A program made the position numbers and the translations under genes. The notes below the pieces were generated by a model. That model saw only the letters and a program-made list of their open reading frames with translations. It made no database searches and was not told the DNA's origin. This document shows, one piece after another, positions 46,695 to 54,667 of a stretch of 55,773 nucleotides of DNA (positions are counted from its first letter, which is position 1; the number at the start of each line of letters is the position of its first letter). This DNA comes from Verrucomicrobiaceae bacterium (GTDB taxonomy: Bacteria > Verrucomicrobiota > Verrucomicrobiia > Verrucomicrobiales > Verrucomicrobiaceae), in assembly GCA_016795365.1 (NCBI GenBank), contig JAEUHN010000048.1:1-55773 (forward strand), given 5' to 3'.

Positions 46695-48761
46695 ATGAAA
46701 CCACTCTACTCAACGGCCTTCATCTCACTCATCGTCGTTTCGCTCTCGACCTACATCGCGGCACAGGGGCTCGACCCGCTTGCCAGGACCTCCACGTTCA
46801 CCCCCACCGTTAGCTTTATAGAGAGTCACTCTGAATATGTCATCACGACGGTGGACAACACCGATCCCGAGTTCCCAATGATCTGGCGTGAAATCGGAGC
46901 CAATGAGAGCATCAGTGTGACCGTGATTGCCAACATCACTGGCATCAACCTCGCATCCCTGACTGCTTCCACGCCCTTCTCTCTGACGCTGGGTGATTTG
47001 AGCATCTACGGCACCCTGGGCGATGACCCGCTTTACGCACCTGGGAAGACCACGATCAGCCTCCCGGCGATCAACATGGAAACAGGAAAGCCGATTGGCA
47101 CCTATGGCGTGCGCCTTTCGTGGTCGTCCACACGACTTGTCATCACAGTGACCGGTGCCTCACCGCTAGCCATGCCCGGCACCGTGGAGATGGCCAACTG
47201 GGCTACAACTAACCCCTCCATTCGCGTGATCCGCAAGGTCAGTCTCGAGTTCGGCCCGTTCACCGCCCCTGATCGCAATGTCTATGTCAGCGGCAAATGC
47301 ACTGTCACCACGAAATCCTATACCACTCCCGAACCGCAGACCCTTGACCTGGTGACCACTAGCCTGTCTGGCTCATGTGAATACGGAGTGCCGACAAACA
47401 CAGTGACGAGCCCGTTATCTGGGTCCGTCACCGGGCCAAACGCCACCATCATCGGCAAGGCGATAGACTCTTTTGGCATCAGCACTGTGGAGTATGCCGT
47501 CAATCCGTCGTCATCCACGACCAACTGGACACCCGCCACCTCCGTCAGCATCCCGCCACCCGCAGCATTGTGGGGCACGACCTCAGCCTCCTGGAGCATC
47601 AGTCTCACAGGCCTTGTGCCTGGCACCAACACCCTGTGGGTGCGTTCCACCGACATCAGCGGCAACACCTCCATCACAACCGCCGCCACCTTCGTCAATC
47701 CTCTGCCCACCCCCGTGCTCGGACGCTGGGACGCGGTGATGACTCCGACTAATGTCAGCCCGGTGCGAGGTGCCGTTACCTTTTCATGCACAGCCAACGG
47801 CTATCACACGGGCAAGCTCTACCTGGAGACCAGCACGATCAGTTTCACGGGCTACACTGACTCCAGCAGCCGCATTCAACAAACCATCCGTCGTCTCGGT
47901 TATCCCGATCTCACGCTCACCGCCGACGTTCTCAGCGCCAATGGAACCGGCGTCATGACTGGCACGCTCGCCGATGCCTCTGGCAATGGAGCGACCTTCG
48001 CTGCTCACGCCTCACCTTACAGCCCGACCACCCTGTCGAGCGTCGATCTGGCGGGGCGCTTCCACGTGAAAGTGGATCCTCCTACCTCCGTCACGATGGG
48101 TTATAGTTACCTCGTCGTTACCACAACTCGCACCGGCACGGTCACCGTCAGCGGTCGAATGGCTGACAGCACCCCCATCACCTGGTCAGGGGTGCTAGGC
48201 ACGACCGGGGAGATCCCCATGTTTGCCCCGATTTACACCACCATGTATCTCACGCGCGGATCCGTAGCCTGCCTTCTCAAGATTGATGCCCCCACCCACT
48301 CCATTCCCACCTCCACCCTGAAATGGACACGCCCCCTGGGTGCCACTGACAAGCAGTTTCCGCCCGGCTACAGCCTCGCTCTCCCAGCGAGTGGCAGCCT
48401 CTTTGACGTAGCTCCACTCGGCATTCGAGTGATGGGCCTGCCTTCCGGCGCTGGTAATGCCCTCGCCACCATCACTGGAGAAGACGTAACTGGGACACTC
48501 GAACAACGCTTCACCGTCAATACCACGAACACCACCTCTCCGTTCCTACCCAATCCAATCGGCCTCAGTATGGTCGCGATACCCCGCACAACGGGCCTCG
48601 GGGTCGGTAGTTTCAGAATGCCCGGCACCACCACAACGGCGGCCATCAACTACCTCATCGTAAACAATCAAGCCTTTGGTCACTACGTCGCTCCTGCATT
48701 ACCTGGCACCGTAAATAAACGGTTCGGCACCGTCACACTCACGGCTGCACCGTCTCCGTGA
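46695..48761 (+). CDS. Large secreted beta-rich protein with Ig-like region
   Basis: A 688-residue exported protein (signal peptide about 1-23). It is rich in Thr, Ser and Pro with beta-strand patterns throughout. A segment around residues 238-350 (SPLSGSVTGPNATIIGKAIDSFGISTVEYAVN... through NTLWVRSTDISGNTS) has the shape of an Ig-like domain found in bacterial surface proteins. The C-terminal half repeats motifs built on DLAGRFHVKVDPP and similar strands. No catalytic residues are recognised, so a structural or adhesive surface role is likely. No sorting signal is evident at the C-terminus. The start at 46695 gives the signal peptide. Confidence 0.7.
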   Translation: MKPLYSTAFISLIVVSLSTYIAAQGLDPLARTSTFTPTVSFIESHSEYVITTVDNTDPEFPMIWREIGANESISVTVIANITGINLASLTASTPFSLTLGDLSIYGTLGDDPLYAPGKTTISLPAINMETGKPIGTYGVRLSWSSTRLVITVTGASPLAMPGTVEMANWATTNPSIRVIRKVSLEFGPFTAPDRNVYVSGKCTVTTKSYTTPEPQTLDLVTTSLSGSCEYGVPTNTVTSPLSGSVTGPNATIIGKAIDSFGISTVEYAVNPSSSTTNWTPATSVSIPPPAALWGTTSASWSISLTGLVPGTNTLWVRSTDISGNTSITTAATFVNPLPTPVLGRWDAVMTPTNVSPVRGAVTFSCTANGYHTGKLYLETSTISFTGYTDSSSRIQQTIRRLGYPDLTLTADVLSANGTGVMTGTLADASGNGATFAAHASPYSPTTLSSVDLAGRFHVKVDPPTSVTMGYSYLVVTTTRTGTVTVSGRMADSTPITWSGVLGTTGEIPMFAPIYTTMYLTRGSVACLLKIDAPTHSIPTSTLKWTRPLGATDKQFPPGYSLALPASGSLFDVAPLGIRVMGLPSGAGNALATITGEDVTGTLEQRFTVNTTNTTSPFLPNPIGLSMVAIPRTTGLGVGSFRMPGTTTTAAINYLIVNNQAFGHYVAPALPGTVNKRFGTVTLTAAPSP

Positions 48762-48863
48762 TCGAGGTGGCTCACTCGAATCGCTGGGCACGCTCCCCAC
48801 AGAGAAAGACCACCTCTACGGGCCATCGTCTCAGCGATCGTCGTCGTCGCGCAAGTGCACTCT

Positions 48864-50129
48864 TTACGCGAAGAGCGCCGCCACCGGCTTGCCGCCATCG
48901 GTGATCGGCACCGGGCGCGAGCCATCCATCAGCTCCTTGCCCGGATCGATGCCCAGGGCCGCGTGGATCGTCGCATGGAAGTCCACGAGCGGGACCGGGT
49001 TCTCCACCGGCTTTTTGGCCAGATCGTCCGTGACGCCGTAGGCACCGCAGTGCTTCAGCCCGCCGCCCGCCAGCACCATCGAAAACGCCGTGCCCTGATG
49101 GCCGCGACCACCGCGTCCATCGAACTCCGGCGGGCGACCAAACTCCGTCGCCACCACCACCAGCGTCTTGTCCAGCAGGCCCTGGGATTGCAGATCCCCA
49201 ATCAAGGCCGCGAGGGCGGTATCGAGTTCCTGGATCAGGAGGTGCTGATTCTTGTAGCCCTCATTATGAATGTCCCAGCCCGTGCCGTTCATGAAGTTGA
49301 GGTTGTGCGACACCTCAATAAATCGCACCCCTGCCTGCACGAGGCGACGCGAGAGCAGGCATCGCTGGCCGAACTCCCCACCATACTGATTGCGCAGGGC
49401 CGCCGGTTCCTCCTTGAGATTGAAGTGCTTCATGAAGCCGGGACCCGCCAGACGCAGCGCCTCCTCCTGCGCCATCTGATAGTCCGCCGCGGCCGAACTC
49501 TTCAGCGCGCGAGCCATCAGCGGCTTCAGCAATTCGCTGCGCACGCCGGCACGCGCCTCGTCCACAAAGTCCGGCCTCGTGAACCCCGCCGGACCCGTCT
49601 CCGTGTCCGTCAGATACACGTAGCCACTCTTCGCCCCCAGGAAGCCAGGACCACGGCTGACATTGGGGTAACCAATCAAAATGTAGGCCGGCACCTTCGG
49701 ATCAGCGGCCCCGCGTTGATTCGCGATGATCGATCCAATGCTCGGGTAAGTCACATTGCCCGAGATCATTCGCCCCGTGTGCACGATGTTCGTCGCGAAC
49801 GCATGCTCATCAATGACGTGATGGTTCACCGTGCGCATGATCGTCATCTGCTCCATGACCTTCGCGCTCTTGCTCAAGTGCTCGGACACCCGCACCCCTT
49901 TCACCGAGGTCTCGATCGACTTGTAAAGCGAACCCGGCTTCGACGGCTTGCTCAGGTTCTCGCCCAGGTCCTTGGGGTCAAAGGTATCAATCTGCCCCAT
50001 CCCACCGCCCAGCCAGATGAAGATACAATGCTCAGCCTTGCCCTTCGGCGTATGGACCGGAGTCGTATTGGCAAACAGCGGCGAAGCACCGAGCGCGGCA
50101 GCAGAGGTGAGGAAGGAGCGACGTTTCAT
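48864..50129 (-). CDS. Tat-exported DUF1501 protein
   Basis: A 421-residue protein starting [20 protein letters not shown], a twin-arginine signal. [20 protein letters not shown] and the later [46 protein letters not shown] and the [10 protein letters not shown] end are DUF1501 hallmarks (alkaline-phosphatase-like fold). Members normally sit next to a DUF1549/DUF1553 cytochrome-like protein in this phylum; none is adjacent here. Function is unproven. The signal and full length make the start secure. Confidence 0.9.
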   Translation of the reverse strand: MKRRSFLTSAAALGASPLFANTTPVHTPKGKAEHCIFIWLGGGMGQIDTFDPKDLGENLSKPSKPGSLYKSIETSVKGVRVSEHLSKSAKVMEQMTIMRTVNHHVIDEHAFATNIVHTGRMISGNVTYPSIGSIIANQRGAADPKVPAYILIGYPNVSRGPGFLGAKSGYVYLTDTETGPAGFTRPDFVDEARAGVRSELLKPLMARALKSSAAADYQMAQEEALRLAGPGFMKHFNLKEEPAALRNQYGGEFGQRCLLSRRLVQAGVRFIEVSHNLNFMNGTGWDIHNEGYKNQHLLIQELDTALAALIGDLQSQGLLDKTLVVVATEFGRPPEFDGRGGRGHQGTAFSMVLAGGGLKHCGAYGVTDDLAKKPVENPVPLVDFHATIHAALGIDPGKELMDGSRPVPITDGGKPVAALFA

Positions 50130-50436
50130 GGTCCCGGATAAACGTCCAACCCGCGCCCTCTCTCACCTGAATCGTGCTAACACTTTCGTGGGGGGAGGAG
50201 GAGGAGGGAATGACGAATGACGAAGTCGGAACCCGTCATTGGTCATCGGTCATTCATCCTGAAACACGCCGTTTCTTCCATGCCACGCAAACCTGTCAGA
50301 ATACCGTCCGACCCCTTACCAAGTTCGACTTCCAGAAAACAACCGACCGTGAACGTGTGAATTCCACGGGTTTGCGGTTCGAAAGAGACAATGCCAGAGG
50401 TAATACTCGGGATCTTGCTCACTCAGGAATAACAGC
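50130..50436. other. Intergenic region with heptamer-like repeats
   Basis: The stretch holds no recognised gene. It contains a run of G (50190-50206) and, at 50208-50225, GAATGACGAATGACGAAG (heptamer CGTCATT read on the minus strand). Facing it at 50237-50257 are CATTGGT, CATCGGT and CATTCAT in register on the plus strand. This is a small inverted cluster of the same heptamer family seen elsewhere in the window. The remaining 180 bp lead to the next start and show nothing clear. Confidence 0.5.
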
Positions 50437-51066
50437 ATGAAAAAGCTCGACTTGAAATCCACTCTTGAGCGCATCTCCGGCGTGACATTCGACCGGCGGC
50501 ATCTTGATGCCATTGATCGCACCTGCTGGTTCGCTCGACTGGAAGACTCACCCAAAGCGATCGCGTTGGCTGAAAAGCTAGCCCCAGAAATTGAAGAATG
50601 TGGTGCTCTGATCTACGCGGGGAAAAGCGCCCCAACGATCATGGTAACGATCGACATGCTTAATGCCTCCGTGAACGGGGGGCCTCCACTCCCGAGTTCC
50701 GAATGGTGGCGCGAAGTCGTAGTGGTTCCAGATGTCGCAATGCCAGACGCGCTAGGACTATTCGAAGTTGAGGGTTTTCCAGACTCACTTCGTTCAGATG
50801 TGGCACACCGACGCGAAGAGATTGCCGAAGAAATGAGGGATTTGGCCAACCGCATTCACACCTCCATAGGTCCCATTCGATTGATTGCCCTTTGCAGTTC
50901 GTGCGCCACGTTTGGGTTCTGCAAACAAATAGCCGTCAGTGATCGACAGTTAGCCGTCGATATGGCCTTGGAGATCAATGGTCGCTACTTTCCGAAAGGG
51001 CCGTCGCCCCGCTCGGCAGGCAAGTATTGGGTCAAATCGGGAGTGTTCGGTTTCGGACCGACCTGA
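50437..51066 (+). CDS. Hypothetical protein
   Basis: A 209-residue soluble protein without signal peptide or membrane segment. It has an amphipathic helix (DSPKAIALAEKLAPEIEECG), a beta-like PTIMVTIDMLN strand and a conserved-looking Cys cluster late on (LIALCSSCATFGFC). I do not recognise the family. G+C is lower than the typical genes of the window. It is the first gene of the accessory right-hand section, and no operon is evident. Confidence 0.6.
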   Translation: MKKLDLKSTLERISGVTFDRRHLDAIDRTCWFARLEDSPKAIALAEKLAPEIEECGALIYAGKSAPTIMVTIDMLNASVNGGPPLPSSEWWREVVVVPDVAMPDALGLFEVEGFPDSLRSDVAHRREEIAEEMRDLANRIHTSIGPIRLIALCSSCATFGFCKQIAVSDRQLAVDMALEINGRYFPKGPSPRSAGKYWVKSGVFGFGPT

Positions 51067-51167
51067 GGAGATTGCCAGGCTGATGGTAATGATTCGACGC
51101 CGACAACACGCAGCAGCAGCCTTCGAGCAATCAATTGCGGTATCCGCTGCCAGGCATGGCGCTCCCT

Positions 51168-51254
51168 TCACCTTCGCAGCGCCAGGATCAGCTCGTTCAT
51201 CTTCAGGCGCAGCGTTTCCATATCGGGATGAGTCAAGGGAGAGTCCGGAACCAT
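51168..51254 (-). pseudogene. Detached copy of the C-terminus of the collagen-like gene
   Basis: A 28-codon frame (ATG to TGA) reads MVPDSPLTHPDMETLRLKMNELILALRR and matches the last 26-27 residues of the collagen-like protein encoded at 51873-52454 (TPLAHPDMDTLRLKLNDLILALRR) at most positions. The stop codon and the last 23 bases are identical in the two copies (705 bp apart). Only the end is present, so this is either a gene remnant left by recombination or a small independent peptide. Confidence 0.65.
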
Positions 51255-51296
51255 AATGCCCGGCGTTGTTGCTGAATGGAGGTGAAACGCTGGTGC

Positions 51297-51737
51297 TCAC
51301 TCTTTTGTGAAGTATCCAGCGGCTTTGAACAGGGGGGTATTGTGTCTGATATTTTCGGGGGTGATGTTCCGCCCGGTGACACCAGACTGGCTGCGTAGCA
51401 GCCCCAGAGTTAAGAAGTGAGTTGGAGTGATGTTCACTGGGTAAACTCCGCCGTAGTCGAGCTTGAACCCATAGGCAGCCCCACTCCAAGTAACGCCCGA
51501 ATGTGGGTCAGTGAGCAATGCCTGTAGATCAGGTGTCAGGAAAGTCGTGTCGTCCGGCATAGCTCCATGCTGGTCAAAGTATTGTGCCGTCTGAATCTCG
51601 ATCTTCTGAAACTTGTCCTGCATAGGAGGAGTCAGCGACTTGCGAACGTGATGAGCCATCCCGCTCACAAATAACAAGTAGCAAAGCAAGACACCAAACG
51701 ACATGCGAACACCGAGACTCATTTCAGGCTTGCTCAT
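51297..51737 (-). CDS. Small membrane-anchored hypothetical protein
   Basis: A 146-residue protein with a hydrophobic segment near residues 10-27 (MSFGVLLCYLLFVSGMA). The outer part has a helix (QDKFQKIEIQTAQYFDQHG) and a beta-rich C-terminus (TWSGAAYGFKLDYGGVYPVNITPTHFLTLG). This looks like a pilin-like or type II secretion minor protein shape, but there is no prepilin motif I trust. The start is uncertain (51770 or 51737). Lower G+C than average. Not recognised. Confidence 0.55.
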   Translation of the reverse strand: MSKPEMSLGVRMSFGVLLCYLLFVSGMAHHVRKSLTPPMQDKFQKIEIQTAQYFDQHGAMPDDTTFLTPDLQALLTDPHSGVTWSGAAYGFKLDYGGVYPVNITPTHFLTLGLLRSQSGVTGRNITPENIRHNTPLFKAAGYFTKE

Positions 51738-51872
51738 GATTCTGATGGACTCCGTTTCCTGGCCGAACACTTCAACATCCTACCGGAAACGATGGTTCAA
51801 GCGCAACGCAATCTTTAGCAAGCAGGCTGCTTCACGACGGGTTGCGCTGTGATGACCCGCATTATCCTCTCG

Positions 51873-52454
51873 TCACCTTCGCAGCGCCAGGATCAAATCG
51901 TTCAGCTTCAGGCGGAGCGTATCCATGTCGGGATGAGCCAGCGGCGTGTCCAGCGTGGTCACCGCGTTCGAGACATTGCTCGATTGATTCAGCGTCGCTT
52001 GCAGGGCGGCGTTCAGGTCCGCAGCAGTCACCTCGCCGGGCGGCCCCTGGCTTCCCGCCTCGCCCTGCGCTCCCTGGTTGCCATCGTTCCCGCGAGGAAT
52101 GGCGAAGGCGAAATGAACGCTCGATCCATCGAAGCTCACGTTCACCGTCGCTGGATCACCAGGGTTCAGCGTCGTCACACTGTCCACCACCGCCGTGGAA
52201 AAGGCTGGCCCTTGGGGCCCAGGGTCGCCCGCATTTCCCTGCGGGATGCCGAAGGTGAAGTGCAGCGCCGTGCCCACCACGTTCACGCTCACCGTGGCCG
52301 GATTGCCCGGCGGCAGCGTGTTCACCGCGTCCACCACCACGCTGGTGATGGAGGAGGCCTGATTGATCAAGTCGATAAGACCAGCGAACTGGCCCCGGAA
52401 ACGGTCGGCATCAATGTTTTGGCCATTTTGCGGCCAGGCTGGATCGAAGGGCAT
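51873..52454 (-). CDS. Collagen-like repeat protein with duplicated module
   Basis: A 193-residue protein without a signal peptide. It contains two copies of a module of about 50 residues (residues 40-83 and 90-142), each a beta segment (VNTLPPGNPATVSVNVVG, then HFTFGIPQGN) followed by a short Gly-X-Y tract. The second tract, GNDGNQGAQGEAGSQGPPG, is six to seven triplets long, enough for a collagen-like helix nucleus. The C-terminus (ADLNAALQATL...RLKLNDLILALRR) is helical. Such short collagen-like proteins are frequent in this phylum; a phage-tail-fibre origin is also possible. A shortened copy of its end lies 0.7 kb downstream. Confidence 0.7.
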   Translation of the reverse strand: MPFDPAWPQNGQNIDADRFRGQFAGLIDLINQASSITSVVVDAVNTLPPGNPATVSVNVVGTALHFTFGIPQGNAGDPGPQGPAFSTAVVDSVTTLNPGDPATVNVSFDGSSVHFAFAIPRGNDGNQGAQGEAGSQGPPGEVTAADLNAALQATLNQSSNVSNAVTTLDTPLAHPDMDTLRLKLNDLILALRR

Positions 52455-52462
52455 GACTCGGA

Positions 52463-52483
52463 AAAGATGAAGGATGAAGGATG
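52463..52483 (-). repeat. CATCCTT-type heptamer run in the leader of the collagen-like gene
   Basis: On the coding (minus) strand two CATCCTT and one CATCTTT run in register and end 8 bp before the ATG. The 17-mer TTCATCCTTCATCTTTT here is identical to the one in front of pyrG. Confidence 0.7.
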
Positions 52484-52492
52484 AATAGTAGC

Positions 52493-52511
52493 CCAGTTGC
52501 GCCGCAACTGG
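52493..52511. repeat. Perfect palindrome near the collagen-like gene
   Basis: CCAGTTGCG (52493-52501) and CGCAACTGG (52503-52511) form a perfect 9-bp inverted repeat around a single base. It could be a REP-like element or a recombination/regulatory site; copies elsewhere cannot be judged from one window. Confidence 0.35.
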
Positions 52512-52710
52512 CCGCCCGGTAGAGGCGAAGGTTCATGGGTTAGCAACAAAAGCGCACTGGCGGAGCAGGCGTTCCCCATCACAGCGTGACGGGACTACAA
52601 TGGAGGGAGGGCGGCGGAGGCAGACGGAGTCCGGCATGTCATTCGTCATTTGATTCGCTCCGCTCACCCTCCGGGCTCCTGCGGTCGTCTGTCTCGCTTC
52701 GCTCGGCTGT

Positions 52711-52836
52711 CATTCGTCATTCGTCATTCGTCATTCGTCATCCTTCATCCTTCCTCCTTCCTCCTTCATCCTTCATCCTTCATCCTTCATCCGTCCTCCT
52801 TCCTCCTTCCTCCTTCCTCCTTCCTCCTTCCTCCTT
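52711..52836. repeat. Eighteen-unit heptanucleotide array
   Basis: Exactly eighteen consecutive 7-bp units: four CATTCGT, two CATCCTT, two CCTCCTT, three CATCCTT, one CATCCGT and six CCTCCTT, with no register break. The array ends 4 bp before the stop codon of the fibronectin III gene (minus strand), so on the coding strand it reads as repeated AAGGAGG/AAGGATG/ACGAATG. Two more CATTCGT-like units occur near 52638. Unit length 7 and blocks of identical units point to slippage or unequal exchange. Confidence 0.85.
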
Positions 52837-52840
52837 CCCG

Positions 52841-53761
52841 TCACGGCACCACCGCCTGCGCCTCCGGGCCGGGACCACTCTCCCCGGCAGCGTTCACGGA
52901 GGTCACCCGCACCTTCACCGTCGCCCCGCTGGTCAGGCCCGTGACCGTCGCATCGCTATCATAGACCGTCGCCACGGTGTGGAAGCTGGTGTCCGTGCCC
53001 ACGATGAGAATCTGCACATGGTAGTAATCCGCCCGCAGCGCATCGTCCCAGTCCACCAGCAGCGTGGTGGCCGGACCCGGCACCGCCGTGGTAAGGGTCG
53101 GCACCTCCGGCGTCTCCTCGTCCGCCGGACGGCTCAGGCCAAAGCTGTGCCACCGTGGATCATCGTCCGTCAGCAGCGTTTCCAGCTCGGCGATCAGACC
53201 GCTCGCCCGCTTGCGCAGGTTCAGCTCCGCAGCATCGCGAGCTTGCTTGGCCTGCCCCATCGCAGCCACCTTCCCTGCCAGATCGGCCCGCGCATCGCTG
53301 ATGGTGGTGAAGAGCGCCGTGGCGATCACCGCCGTCGCCTCCATGTCCGCGCTCTCGTGCGTCGGGTGATTGGTGAAGTGCGTCTTCAGCGCCTCCACCA
53401 GATTGAAGCGCTCCTCCTGCGTCGTCGGCATGGCCGTCGAGTTGTTCGGCCAGCCCGCCGCGCCCCATTCCACCGAGTAGTCCTCGCCGAAGAATTTCGA
53501 TAGCCGCTTGCGCGAATTCGCGATGAAGGCGCGCCCGTCGTTGTCCGCCTCATTCAGCGTCGCCGTGGCCGTCTTCTTGGCCACCTGGGCGTCGCCGTAG
53601 GCGGCTTCCGAGCTTCGGGCGGCAGCCAGCGCGGGGCGCAGCACCGCCTCGGTATTTTGTTTCACCCCGATCGTCACTTCGAGGGCGTGAAGACCGTCGC
53701 ACAAGTCATCGCACAGGGCGAAGAGACGGTCCCGTTTCGTGGGCAGAGCATTGGAGGCCAT
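52841..53761 (-). CDS. Helical protein with a C-terminal fibronectin type III domain
   Basis: A 306-residue protein. Residues 1-215 are mostly helical (LFALCDDLCDGLHALEVTIG..., then KAAMGQAKQARDAAELNLRKRASGLIAELETLL). Residues about 222-306 form a fibronectin III-like beta domain (TLLVDWDDALRADYYHVQILIVGTD... through TSVNAAGESGPGPEA). No signal peptide is visible. Proteins of this shape with a following collagen-like gene recur in Verrucomicrobia, but I cannot state a function. It is read in the same direction as the collagen-like gene 386 bp downstream. The start at 53761 (MASNALPTKRD) was chosen over the longer frame because the extension looks non-coding. Confidence 0.65.
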   Translation of the reverse strand: MASNALPTKRDRLFALCDDLCDGLHALEVTIGVKQNTEAVLRPALAAARSSEAAYGDAQVAKKTATATLNEADNDGRAFIANSRKRLSKFFGEDYSVEWGAAGWPNNSTAMPTTQEERFNLVEALKTHFTNHPTHESADMEATAVIATALFTTISDARADLAGKVAAMGQAKQARDAAELNLRKRASGLIAELETLLTDDDPRWHSFGLSRPADEETPEVPTLTTAVPGPATTLLVDWDDALRADYYHVQILIVGTDTSFHTVATVYDSDATVTGLTSGATVKVRVTSVNAAGESGPGPEAQAVVP

Positions 53762-54120
53762 GGTTCGATTGGAGGAGCGGCGGCGCGTCTCCCGCGACTC
53801 CCCGAACCGGGAGCCATCTCCGAAGAAAGCCTGTCCGAACACGGCCATAAGGGAGCGGGGAAGCCAGGGAAGAAACGCCTGTGGTTAGCATTCCACCCTC
53901 CCCACCGGACACTGCGCCCGAAGGAAATCGAAGAGCGAAACGTGCCCCTGTTCTATGGGACTCGGTTTTCGACATCAAGGAAAATGTTCAGTCTAAACAA
54001 TAGTTTTTACTGCTGTTCACCCAAGCCTTCCGCGTGGATGTAAACTTGAGATGAAAGCCTTGATTTTCCAAGTATCCGCGCGACTCCTCAGGGAAGGTTA
54101 AGCCTTTTTCCTTGCGACTA
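53762..54120. other. Gap upstream of the fibronectin III gene
   Basis: No recognisable gene. For the minus-strand fibronectin III gene a weak promoter could lie at 53997-54024 (TATTGT with TTGGGT, 16 bp spacing). From about 54061 onward TTTTCC/TTTCC elements appear, which may be degenerate beginnings of the repeat array at 54121. Confidence 0.3.
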
Positions 54121-54372
54121 ATTATAATCGAATGAACCGCAAAAATTTCCAAGTGCGGGATATTATAATCGAGAGTCCGGCAAAAATTTCCCGGAACTCC
54201 TCACGACTTACGGGAGAAGCGCCGGAAAAATAAAATGCGAGAAAATACAATCCAGAGCCCCGCTAGAATTTCCCAGTCGCACGCATGAGAATCCCGAGAA
54301 GGCCAAAAAATTTCCAGTCGCACGCACGAGAATCCAGAGACGTTCCGGGAAATTTTTGTCGGGCTCTCGATC
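54121..54372. repeat. 41-bp-period degenerate repeat array next to the integron integrase
   Basis: The short element AATC occurs at 54126, 54167, 54249, 54290 and 54331, that is at exact multiples of 41 bp, with one position (54208) degenerate. Each is followed 14-20 bp later by an AAATTT core in a G/C frame (AAAAATTTCC, AAAAATTTCCC, AGAATTTCCC, AAAAAATTTCC, GGGAAATTTTT). The last two units also share CAGTCGCACGCA(T/C)GAGAATCC. The spacing is constant while the sequence drifts, unlike CRISPR repeats, which are near identical with variable spacers. Confidence 0.75.
54168..54371. repeat. 30-bp inverted repeat enclosing the array
   Basis: Positions 54168-54197 and the reverse complement of 54342-54371 agree at 28 of 30 bases (starting ATCGAGAG and ending ATTTCCCGGAAC). 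The arms are 144 bp apart and enclose most of the 41-bp-period array. Such an inverted pair with a repeated centre could fold into a large cruciform or mark the ends of a small element. Confidence 0.75.
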
Positions 54373-54667
54373 GTCGTGAGGAGGTTAAAAAAGGCCTTGG
54401 TCTTCTCTCGTGCGTCCCCCGCCCCACCCCAGAAAGCCCGGTCGATGCAGCGAAAGCCACAAGCCCTCGGATGTGAATAACCAGCCTTCGCGCCCGCCCA
54501 TCAAGCCCGCGCGTTTCCGCAGCAGAAGCCAGCCCCGCCCCCACGCACCGCCCCAGCCACCGCTTTGACTTCCCGAGTCTGTTTCCTCCGAATCTGGCTC
54601 CCGATGAAAGCCCTTTCCTCCCGCCGTTGAGGAACTCCGCCTTCGCCCCTCGTCCCACCCGCCGCCC
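54373..54667. other. G+C-rich gap downstream of the integrase
   Basis: No recognisable gene in either strand. The only minus-strand frame over it is rich in Arg and Gly and looks like chance. TCTCTCGTGCGT (54404-54415) is an inverted echo of the CGCACGCACGAGA-type segment of the array. Confidence 0.35.

Noticed and set aside
51873..53761. Prophage tail-fibre module
   Set aside because: No terminase, portal, capsid or tail genes are visible; domain type alone is not enough.
54168..54371. attC site of an integron cassette
   Set aside because: The inverted arms end in CCGGAAC/GTTCCGG, which do not fit RYYYAAC/GTTRRRY, and the span exceeds the usual attC length.
54121..54372. CRISPR array
   Set aside because: Repeat units are degenerate and the intervals between them are not unique spacers of typical length; no cas genes are present.
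54263..54658. 131-codon minus-strand frame downstream of intI
   Set aside because: Arg/Gly-rich composition, no domain, and it runs through the 41-bp-period repeats.
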